Shown in pieces: positions 1 through 5,738 of a stretch of DNA of 6,275 nt. Position 1 is the first letter of the stretch. Each line of letters starts with the position of its first letter. The stretch is from assembly GCA_903921835.1 (NCBI GenBank), contig CAIXRL010000355.1, positions 1 through 6,275 on the forward strand, in the 5' to 3' direction. Below the pieces are notes generated by a model. The model saw only the letters and a program-made list of their open reading frames with translations, had not been told where the DNA came from and did not search any database. This DNA is from Candidatus Eiseniibacteriota bacterium. GTDB taxonomy: Bacteria > Eisenbacteria > RBG-16-71-46. The position numbers and the translations under genes were made by a program.

Positions 1-3000
1 GCCTGGTACGCGGGGCAGTGGACGAAGACGTCGTACGCGTTCGGCACCTGGATCAACAAGCTGTCGTTCACGTATGGCCAGGTCGGCGGCAGCGTCGCGG
101 AGGACTGCGACGGCAGCGCCGCGACCACCGGCGACCGCACGGCGCTCGCGAACGCGACGGTCAGCCTCATGCAGGGATCCACGACCGTCTCCGCCACCAC
201 GACCGACGCCACCGGCGCGTACGACTTCGGCTACCTCGAGACGGGGACGTACGACGTGGTCGTCACGCCGCCGGCGGGTGGTGGCGCGGTGGACGCCGTG
301 GCCGGCACGGGCGGCGCCTCGCAGACGCGCGTGAACTCGGGAGACGTGCAGGTCGCGGTCACGAACGCACAGACGTCCACGGGCAACTCCTTCGTCGTCA
401 CGAAGCTGCACGCGCTGGCGACCGTCGCGGGCCTCACGCCGAACTTCAAGACGGTCGGCAGCATCGGTTTCACGCTGACCGTGAACGGCACGGACTTCAC
501 GAGCTGCTCCACCGTGCGCCTGGACGGTGCCGATCGCACGACCACGTTCGTGAACTCCGGCCAGCTCACCGCCGCCATCCCCGCGGGCGACATTGCGGTC
601 CCGGGAGCGCGCGCGATCACGGTGTGGACGCCGGCGCCGGGCGGCGGCGCCTCGGGCCCGCAGTACCTCACCGTGGGCGGCACACCCGACACGCAGGCGC
701 CGGTCGCCACCGTGACCTCGCCCACGGGTGGCGAGAGCTGGGCGGTGGGCTCGACGCACAACATCACGTGGACCGCGACGGACAACAACATCGTCGCCAG
801 CGTGGACCTGGCGCTCTCCACGAACGGCGGCACGACGTTCCCGACCGTGCTCGCGAGCGGCCTCGCGAACTCGGGCACCTGGACCTGGACGCTGCCGTAC
901 ACGCCCTCCACCAGCGCGCGGATCCGCGTGACCGCGCACGACGGCGTGGGCAACTTCGGCGCCGACTCGAGCCACGCCAACTTCACCCTCGCGGGCTGGA
1001 CCGTGACGGCAAGCGCGGGCGCGAACGGTTCCATCGCACCGATCGGCGCGCAGGTCGTCGCCGACGGCGCGACGCCCGCGTTCGCGATCACGCCGGCGAC
1101 CGGCTATCACGTGCTCGACGTGCTCGTGAACGGCATCTCCGTGGGCGCAGTGACCGGCTTCACGTTCCCGGCCGTGCACGCGAACCAGACGATCGCGGCC
1201 TCCTTCGCGACCAATGCCTACACGCTGAACGTCACCGTTCTGGGCACCGGCTCCGTGACCAGGGTCCCGGACCAGGCGACCTACGACTACGGCACACTCG
1301 TGACCCTGACGGCGACACCCACCGGCGGCTACACGTTCGGCGGCTGGAGCGGCGACACCACCGCGGCCGGCAACCCGCTCACGCTGGTGATGAATGCGAA
1401 CCGCAACCTCACCGCCACGTTCGGCCTGCACGTCTACGTCTGGAACAAGACGGCCTCTGCGTTCTGGGCCACGGCGACCAACTGGACACCCACGCGCACG
1501 GCGCCGGCAACGGACGACATTCTCATCTTCAACGGCGGCGGCACGCCGATCGTGACGAACGTCCCGACGCAGACGATTGCCCAGCTGCTCATCAGCAACA
1601 ACACCAGCCTTGTGCTGCAGTCGGGCGCCACGGCCACGCTCACGATTGCGGGCGGCGCGGGCACCGACCTCGGCCTCGCCGCCGGCTCGGCGCTGAACCT
1701 GAACGGCACGAGCACGCTGACCCTCGCGCTGGCCGCCGGCGCGACGGGTTCGATCGCCGGCCCGGTCACGGTCACGAAGGCCCACCGGCTGCTCGCGGTG
1801 GACTCCCTCGCGCTCGTGTTCAAGAGCGGCTCGCTGCTCACGCTGGCGACCGGCTCGACCGGCAACGTCTTCGGGCTCGGCACCGGCACGAGCGGGCTGA
1901 GGTCGGTCGTGTTCCAGGCCGGGGCAATCCTGTCTCAGGTCGCCGGCAGCGACCCGTTCGGCCCCGCCGCGCCGGCCGCGGTGCTGGTGTTCCAGCCGGG
2001 CAGCCGCTATCGGCTCGAAGGCGCCATGACGCCGGTGATGGCGGGCCGCACGTACGCCGACTTCGAGTACAACAACTTCGGGACGATTTCGGCGACCGGC
2101 TCCACGCCCTTCGTCGTGGACAGCCTCATCGTGACCCAGAGCGCGTTCAACCTGAACCTCACGGGCGGCGGCACGATCCGGGGATCCATCCGCGTGATGC
2201 CGGCCAGCACGCTGGGCTTCAACCCCGCGAGCGGCACGCCGACGTTCACGTTCGCGGGCAGCGCCCCACAGCAGGTCGCGGTCTTCGGGACGTTCGCGAG
2301 CACGTCCAACGCCGGCTTCGCCGTGAACAACCCGAGCGGCATCACCCTGGCGACCGGCTGGTCGCTGGCGGGCGGGCTCGCGTTCACGAGCGGGAGGATT
2401 GCGACGGGCGCCAACACGCTCGCACTGTCCTCCACGGGCAGCACCTCCGGCGCCGCGCAGGGCACGGGCTGGATCGCCGGCAACCTGCGCCGCAACTTCG
2501 CCGCGGGCGCGTCGAGCAACACATTCGACGTTGGCGACGCCGCCACGTACGCACCGGCGACGCTCGCCGTCACCGGCGCCGGCGGGGCGTTCGACCTGGC
2601 GGCCTCAACGCAGGCGGGCGACCACGCCAGTCTCGCCTCGTCGGATCTCGACCCGGCGAAGTCCGTGAACCGCACATGGACACTGACCCCGGCCGGCGCG
2701 CTGTCGTTCACCAGCGCGGACGTCACGTTCAACTTCGCCGCGGGCGACGTGGACGCGGGCGCGAACACGTCGAACTTCCTGGTGCGCCGCTACAGCGCCG
2801 GCTGGACGTCGCCGGCCGTGGGCACGCGCACGGCCACGAGCACGCAGGCGACGGGACTCACCGCGTTCGGCGACTTCGCGGTCGGCGAGAAGTTCAGCTG
2901 GACGATCACGGCCAGCGCGGGCGCCAACGGAACCATCGTGCCCGTCGGCGCGGTCAGCGTGAACCCGGGCGCGAGCCAGGCGTTCACGATCACGCCCGCC

Positions 3001-3933
3001 GCGAATTGCCACGTCGAGGACGTGCTGGTGGACGGCTCCAGCATCGGCCCGGTGACGAGCCACACGTTCAACGCCGTCGCGGCGAACCACACGATCGCCG
3101 CCGGCTTCGCGGGCGACGCACAGGCGCTGACGGTGAGCGTCGTCGGTTCGGGCAGCGTCGGCCGCATCCCGAGCCTCGCGAGCTACCCGTATGGCTCCAG
3201 CGTGCAACTGACCGCGACGTCCTCGACCGGCTGGGCGTTCACGGCGTGGAGCGGCGACCTCACCGGCTCGACCAACCCGCAGAACCTGACCATGAACGGG
3301 TCCAGGGCGGTGACGGCGACTTTCGCCGACACCACCGCGCCCGTGATTGCGGTGACCGCTCCCAACGGCGGCGAATCGCTGACGCGGGGGGCGAACGTAC
3401 CGCTGACGTGGACAGCGACGGACAACGCCGCCGTCACGGCGATCACGCTGCTGCTCTCGCGCGCGGGATCCTCCGGCACGTTCGACACGCTCGCCACCGG
3501 GCTCGCGAACAGCGGCACGTACGGCTGGACGGTCACCGGCCCCGCGACCACGGACGCCTGGCTCAAGGTGGTCGCACGCGACGCCGCGGGGAATGCGGCG
3601 AGCGACCGGAGTGACGCCGCGTTCACGATCATCGCCACGACGGGCGTCGAGGACGGGCCCGTGACCCTGTTCGCACTCGCACCCGTCGTCCCGAATCCCA
3701 CGCACGGTGGCGGGCGCACGACGTTCGCACTGCCGCGTGCGTCCCGCGTGCACGTCTCGCTGCTCGACGTCCAGGGCCGTGAGGTGCTCGTGCTCGCGGA
3801 CGGTGAGTACGGCGCGGGCCGGCACTCGGTCTCGTTCGGCGCCCGCACGCCGATCGGGGCGGGGCTGTACTTCGTCCGGATGCGGGTCGTGAACGGCCCG
3901 ACGTTCACGCGCCGGCTCGCCGTGGCGCGCTGA
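1..3933 (+). CDS. Giant modular secreted/surface protein with FlgD-like (type IX-style) C-terminal module, 5' partial
   Basis: The frame is open from the first base, so the start lies outside the window and 1310 residues are visible; the first in-frame ATG (169) falls inside a domain and is not the start. Domains by window residue: about 29-95 SdrD/Cna-B-like (a DxDG-type stretch, then the turn TDATGAYDFGYLETGTYDV); 139-225 TIG/IPT-like; 230-331 Ig-like (TSPTGGESW); 332-475 two InlB-type repeats (SAGANGSI, GGWSGD, LTATFG); 476-966 a long Gly/Thr/Ser/Ala-rich beta-structured core; 967-1109 a second InlB pair; 1110-1211 a second Ig-like domain (TAPNGGES); 1212-1310 the C-terminal module with PNP, SLLDVQGREV, GAGLYFVRM and a basic last strand (TRRLAVAR). 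In the families known to me, such modules route proteins through type IX or related secretion and then to the cell surface or medium. No catalytic motif is visible, so adhesion or a structural role is inference. Only three cysteines are visible, which suits an extracellular protein. Confidence 0.93.
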   Translation, partial: AWYAGQWTKTSYAFGTWINKLSFTYGQVGGSVAEDCDGSAATTGDRTALANATVSLMQGSTTVSATTTDATGAYDFGYLETGTYDVVVTPPAGGGAVDAVAGTGGASQTRVNSGDVQVAVTNAQTSTGNSFVVTKLHALATVAGLTPNFKTVGSIGFTLTVNGTDFTSCSTVRLDGADRTTTFVNSGQLTAAIPAGDIAVPGARAITVWTPAPGGGASGPQYLTVGGTPDTQAPVATVTSPTGGESWAVGSTHNITWTATDNNIVASVDLALSTNGGTTFPTVLASGLANSGTWTWTLPYTPSTSARIRVTAHDGVGNFGADSSHANFTLAGWTVTASAGANGSIAPIGAQVVADGATPAFAITPATGYHVLDVLVNGISVGAVTGFTFPAVHANQTIAASFATNAYTLNVTVLGTGSVTRVPDQATYDYGTLVTLTATPTGGYTFGGWSGDTTAAGNPLTLVMNANRNLTATFGLHVYVWNKTASAFWATATNWTPTRTAPATDDILIFNGGGTPIVTNVPTQTIAQLLISNNTSLVLQSGATATLTIAGGAGTDLGLAAGSALNLNGTSTLTLALAAGATGSIAGPVTVTKAHRLLAVDSLALVFKSGSLLTLATGSTGNVFGLGTGTSGLRSVVFQAGAILSQVAGSDPFGPAAPAAVLVFQPGSRYRLEGAMTPVMAGRTYADFEYNNFGTISATGSTPFVVDSLIVTQSAFNLNLTGGGTIRGSIRVMPASTLGFNPASGTPTFTFAGSAPQQVAVFGTFASTSNAGFAVNNPSGITLATGWSLAGGLAFTSGRIATGANTLALSSTGSTSGAAQGTGWIAGNLRRNFAAGASSNTFDVGDAATYAPATLAVTGAGGAFDLAASTQAGDHASLASSDLDPAKSVNRTWTLTPAGALSFTSADVTFNFAAGDVDAGANTSNFLVRRYSAGWTSPAVGTRTATSTQATGLTAFGDFAVGEKFSWTITASAGANGTIVPVGAVSVNPGASQAFTITPAANCHVEDVLVDGSSIGPVTSHTFNAVAANHTIAAGFAGDAQALTVSVVGSGSVGRIPSLASYPYGSSVQLTATSSTGWAFTAWSGDLTGSTNPQNLTMNGSRAVTATFADTTAPVIAVTAPNGGESLTRGANVPLTWTATDNAAVTAITLLLSRAGSSGTFDTLATGLANSGTYGWTVTGPATTDAWLKVVARDAAGNAASDRSDAAFTIIATTGVEDGPVTLFALAPVVPNPTHGGGRTTFALPRASRVHVSLLDVQGREVLVLADGEYGAGRHSVSFGARTPIGAGLYFVRMRVVNGPTFTRRLAVAR
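688..993 (+). repeat. Ig-like module, copy 1 (protein-level repeat)
   Basis: Residues 230-331 of the large protein form an Ig-like module with landmarks TSPTGGESW, ITWTATDN and GLANSGTWTWT. The module recurs at 3328-3633, and the DNA of the core TGGACNGCGACGGACAAC is retained at 769-786 and 3409-3426. The landmarks resemble the Ser-Thr-rich/Kre9-Knh1-like Ig families found in bacterial surface proteins. The divergence between copies points to an old internal duplication rather than a recent one. Confidence 0.7.
994..1425 (+). repeat. InlB-type repeat pair, copy 1
   Basis: Residues 332-475 hold two tandem units of the divergent InlB B-repeat kind. The first reads WTVTASAGANGSI ... HVLDVLVNG ... 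NQTIAASFA, and the second contains TVLGTGSVTRVPD, GGWSGD and LTATFG. The G-W-S-G-D turn followed by a strand ending in TATF is the family signature. The pair recurs at 2899-3327. Such repeats usually act as spacers or stalks in surface proteins. Confidence 0.8.
1426..2898 (+). other. Beta-rich core segment of the large protein
   Basis: Residues 476-966 lie between the two InlB pairs. The opening (VYVWNKTASAFWATATNW, then APATDDILIFNGGG) matches the 'tW..s..W....NW....P...D..if' pattern that opens many beta-helix/autotransporter-associated repeat regions. Short hydrophobic strands rich in Gly, Thr, Ser and Leu follow. Near the end are GTGWIAGNLRRNFA with TFDVGD (about 820-842) and NRTWTLTP, motifs I associate with large type IX-secreted proteins. 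A right-handed beta-solenoid is the likeliest fold, by inference only. No active-site pattern was recognised. Confidence 0.5.
2899..3327 (+). repeat. InlB-type repeat pair, copy 2
   Basis: Residues 967-1109 repeat the pair seen at 994-1425: WTITASAGANGTI ... HVEDVLVDG ... NHTIAAGFA, then VVGSGSVGRIPS, TAWSGD and VTATFA. The two copies start 635 residues apart, and the DNA around AGCGCGGGCG is still similar. This copy has NCHV where copy 1 has GYHV, giving an unpaired cysteine in an otherwise cysteine-poor protein. Confidence 0.8.
3328..3633 (+). repeat. Ig-like module, copy 2
   Basis: Residues 1110-1211 repeat the module at 688-993, with TAPNGGES, LTWTATDN, GLANSGTYGWT and ARDAAGN as landmarks. 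It sits after the second InlB pair, whereas copy 1 sits before the first pair, so the module order is mirrored. It leads directly into the C-terminal sorting-like module. Confidence 0.7.
3634..3933 (+). other. FlgD-like/type IX-style C-terminal module
   Basis: The last 99 residues have the usual order of this module. A short linker (TGVEDGPV) comes first, then APVVPNP, then a strand pair with FALPRASRVHVSLLDVQG and REVLVLADG. A GRHSVSFGA strand, GAGLYFVRM and a final basic strand ending in R follow. This layout fits FlgD Ig-like and type A sorting domains. Whether it is cleaved and anchored, or simply retained as an Ig-like fold, cannot be told from the sequence. No type IX secretion component is in the window. 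Confidence 0.8.
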
Positions 3934-3947
3934 GCGGGAGGCTGCAT

Positions 3948-3981
3948 CGGCCGCGCGCGACGCTCCCGTCGCGCGCGGCCG
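3948..3981 (+). terminator. Perfect 15-bp GC hairpin after the large gene
   Basis: The arms CGGCCGCGCGCGACG (3948-3962) and CGTCGCGCGCGGCCG (3967-3981) are exact inverted complements around the tetraloop CTCC. The hairpin starts 14 bases after the TGA at 3931-3933. The downstream sequence TATTCGTTCG is only mildly T-rich, so this is an intrinsic-terminator-like or mRNA-end-stabilising hairpin rather than a textbook terminator. It could also serve transcripts arriving on the minus strand, although no U-tract follows on that side. Confidence 0.7.
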
Positions 3982-3986
3982 TATTC

Positions 3987-4298
3987 GTTCGACTGACTGG
4001 GCCGCCGCATTGCGGACGGATTGCCGGCCGCGAAGGACCGGCGCAGCTCCTCCGTATTGAAGCGCCGGCGCGCACCCCGCGGGTCGTCCCCGGTCCGGCG
4101 CGCAAGACCCACGCGCTCCGCCACGGACGGATCGAGCGTGAAGAAGCGCGGGCCATCGTCTTTCGAGCCGGCCACCAACGCCCGGAACCGGCCGTCGGCC
4201 TTCTCGCCCGACGAGCCTGCAAGCGACGCCGCCAGCGCAATGCGGCCCTCCTCGAGCGCGACCGTGCTGGCGTCGCGCCGAACGAACAGGTTCGTCAC
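3987..4298 (-). other. Coding-like stretch without a stop; possible gene remnant
   Basis: From a GTG at 4298 the minus strand reads a protein-like sequence: VTNLFVRRDASTVALEEGR, then FRALVAGSKDDGPRFFTLDP, then FNTEELRRSFAAG. Third positions are mostly G/C and amino-acid composition is balanced. The opposite-strand reading of the same codons is Arg/Ser/Pro-rich, which favours the minus strand. A weak AGGGT lies upstream of the GTG, 46 bases after the stop of the leftward exported gene. The frame has no stop near 3987; it runs through the hairpin and on to 3183, antisense to the large gene. An intact gene is therefore unlikely, and a decayed or frameshifted downstream gene is possible. No family was recognised. 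Apart from this and the hairpin, I see nothing else between 3934 and 4344. Confidence 0.3.
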
Positions 4299-4344
4299 GC
4301 CTGTACCCTGGGCCGTGTCCAGGGTCCGCGCGGCGGCACAGGAT

Positions 4345-5301
4345 TCAGTGCGCCGGCACCCCGCTGCTCGCGCCAGATGCGGGAGACCGCGCCGGGCCCG
4401 GAGGAGGCGGGAGCAGCGGACCCCAGGCCTTGATCAGCTCCTTCGCGGCGGCTTCGAACTCCGGGGCCGCCTCGGGCGCATGGGACCCACCCAGCCTCGC
4501 GACATCTTCCTGGGTCAGCAGGCCCGTGTGCTCCATCTTGGGCATGCCTTGCGGGTGCGAGGTTGCCGACCCAGTGCTTCCACCACCCCCACTGGTGCCG
4601 GGCGGGGCCGCGGTTGCGGCGGTGGCCCCACCCACGGATGCGGAACTGCCCGTGGGCGCGGAGACCGGTGTCGATGGGAGCGCGACGGACACTCGGCTTG
4701 CCGAGGCTCGCGGCATCTCGATCTCGGAGGGTCTTCGTTCGCCGAATACGCGCGAGCGCGCAACCAGCCTCAGGAGGGTCGCTCCGGTTGAATCCACGAG
4801 TTCGGCACGCACTTCAATGCTGGTCATCTCCTCGTTGACCGCAGCGTGCTCCCACCGGTCGACGCGCAGGAAGACGAGGGCGTCCACCCGCAGCCGTCGC
4901 GCGAGGTCCGCCGTGGTGGCGGCATTCGTGTGACCCTCCCGGCGCACCTGCTTCACAATCTCCCGGAACGTCGAATCGCGCTCGTGCGCGCTCGCGCCCA
5001 ATCGCAGATGCGCCGAGCCTGGAGGAAGCCAGTCCCGTCCGTCGTTCATGAATCCGTTGAAGAACAGATCCGACATGAGGTGGGACGAGTCGAAGCCCTC
5101 CTGGGTCACCGCGGGCAGGATGGCGACCCGCCGCGGATTCCGCTGGTCGAAGCCCGGACATACCCAGCGCTCATCGAGGATGACGGGGCCCTTCGCGGCA
5201 TGAACGGGTCGGGGCGCCGACAGCGCAGCCGCCACGAGCAGGAGAACTGCGGTCGCCGCCCGGGAGGGACCTTCCCAGCGGCGGATCGGAGAGAGACTCA
5301 T
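4345..5301 (-). CDS. Exported protein with GNA1162/LpoB/CsgG-like periplasmic domain (tentative)
   Basis: The product has 318 residues. The N-terminus is a type I signal peptide: basic start (RRW...R14), hydrophobic core AAATAVLLLVAAAL-like (about 15-28) and likely cleavage after VHA at residue 35. There is no lipobox, and the only mature-domain cysteine is C48. Residues about 57-190 show a strand RRVAILPAV, a helix around HLMSDLFFNGFMNDG, a second helix (STFREIVKQV), then LARRLRVDALVFLRVDRWEH and a beta segment (SIEVRAELVDSTGATLLRLV). This order is typical of the small alpha/beta periplasmic domains of the GNA1162 (DUF799), LpoB and CsgG type, by pattern only. Residues about 195-265 are Ser/Thr/Gly/Ala-rich low complexity. 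Near 280-297 the helix FEAAAKELIKAWGPLLP resembles the C-terminal helix of that fold. The ATG at 5301 is chosen because of a GGAGGT just upstream and the signal peptide immediately after it. The role is probably envelope-associated; no partner gene is adjacent. Confidence 0.85.
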   Translation of the reverse strand: MSLSPIRRWEGPSRAATAVLLLVAAALSAPRPVHAAKGPVILDERWVCPGFDQRNPRRVAILPAVTQEGFDSSHLMSDLFFNGFMNDGRDWLPPGSAHLRLGASAHERDSTFREIVKQVRREGHTNAATTADLARRLRVDALVFLRVDRWEHAAVNEEMTSIEVRAELVDSTGATLLRLVARSRVFGERRPSEIEMPRASASRVSVALPSTPVSAPTGSSASVGGATAATAAPPGTSGGGGSTGSATSHPQGMPKMEHTGLLTQEDVARLGGSHAPEAAPEFEAAAKELIKAWGPLLPPPPGPARSPASGASSGVPAH

Positions 5302-5304
5302 GGC

Positions 5305-5310
5305 ACCTCC
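5305..5310 (-). promoter_or_regulatory. Shine-Dalgarno of the exported-protein gene
   Basis: The minus strand reads GGAGGTGCCATG, a full anti-16S match placed only three bases before the ATG. The spacing is shorter than usual, but no other start nearby fits both a ribosome site and the signal peptide, so it fixes the start at 5301. Confidence 0.75.
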
Positions 5311-5324
5311 GTGGCGGCTGCAAC

Positions 5325-5363
5325 GGGGTACTGCTCTTTGCGCACCCGGGAAAGTAGTACTCC
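5325..5363. promoter_or_regulatory. Imperfect dyad upstream of the exported-protein gene
   Basis: GGGGTACT (5325-5332) pairs with AGTACTCC (5356-5363) with one G/T mismatch, and CTTT (5336-5339) pairs with AAAG (5351-5354) around an 11-base spacer. It lies 24-62 bases upstream of the leftward ATG, where an operator or a leader hairpin could sit. It is one of few A/T-containing stretches in the region, so it could also overlap the promoter. The function is unknown. Confidence 0.3.
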
Positions 5364-5494
5364 GAATGATGGCGCGCCAGAGGTCGTTGGGGAGGTGCGG
5401 AGCGTCGGCAAGGATGACCGGGGTCGCGCAGCGCCGACGACGTCCACCTCATAGACCTCATCCCCACGGGGAAGCGCGATGCCCGGCGGGGCGT

Positions 5495-5521
5495 GCAGCA
5501 TCGCTGCGGTGCGATGCCTGC
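5495..5521. repeat. Short hairpin in the intergenic region
   Basis: GCAGCATCGC (5495-5504) pairs with GCGATGCCTGC (5511-5521) with a single bulged C and a six-base loop. Half of the right arm (GCGATGCC) also occurs directly at 5476-5483. It is too far from either start codon to be assigned to one gene and could be chance in such GC-rich DNA. Confidence 0.3.
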
Positions 5522-5725
5522 TGCGATCGGGCGCGTGCACACTCCCGGGCGCGCGACGCGAGAGCGGCGGCAGCGTCCTCCCCGTCTGGCGGAAGGTGTC
5601 CGTCGGAAGGCGGCGCCGCGACCTCCCTGGCCGCAGGCCGAACGACCGCGTGGACGCCCGCAGCGCCCCGGGATCACATCCGAGGCCACTTCCGAATTCG
5701 TCCGCCACCGGACCGGCCACGCCGC

Positions 5726-5731
5726 TACACT
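5726..5731 (+). promoter_or_regulatory. -10-like hexamer placed for a leaderless Ada-type transcript
   Basis: TACACT fits the TANNNT form of a -10 element and is followed by seven bases (GCACCGC) and then the ATG. Transcription would start at or beside the A of the start codon. No Shine-Dalgarno-like purine run precedes this ATG, in contrast to the perfect one of the divergent gene. No clear -35 was found. Confidence 0.4.
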
Positions 5732-5738
5732 GCACCGC

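Larger units (their letters stand above)
5302..5738. other. Divergent intergenic region, no convincing gene
   Basis: These 437 bases separate the leftward exported-protein gene from the rightward Ada-type gene and must hold both promoters. The open frames crossing the region give Arg/Pro/Ser-rich translations with no recognisable domain. Visible elements are the Shine-Dalgarno at 5305-5310, an imperfect dyad at 5325-5363, a hairpin at 5495-5521 with an 8-base repeat GCGATGCC (5476-5483 and 5511-5518), and a -10-like hexamer at 5726-5731. No sigma-70 -35/-10 pair was convincing for the leftward gene. Confidence 0.6.

Noticed and set aside
231..1091. A 286-codon minus-strand frame with a moderately protein-like translation
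   Set aside because: It shares third codon positions with the real gene, which explains its favourable composition. It lies wholly antisense to the recognised SdrD-like, TIG and Ig modules.
18..3614. A 1198-codon open frame on the plus strand in a different phase from the large protein
   Set aside because: Its translation is dominated by Arg, His, Gly and Asp with almost no hydrophobic segments. The in-phase frame shows clear domains over the same DNA. Lack of stops follows from the high GC content.
2605..3825. A 406-codon open frame on the minus strand
   Set aside because: It is antisense to the repeat and C-terminal modules, Arg/Ala/Gly-rich and without motifs. It is a shadow of the real gene.
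4021..4791. A 256-codon plus-strand frame across the gap and the exported-protein gene
   Set aside because: The translation is Arg/Ser/Pro-rich and half of it is antisense to a gene with a signal peptide and a Shine-Dalgarno.
5471..5478. GAAGCGCG as a possible Ada box (E. coli type AAAGCGCA)
   Set aside because: It is about 260 bases upstream of the Ada-type start and only a partial match, and such strings are expected in GC-rich DNA.
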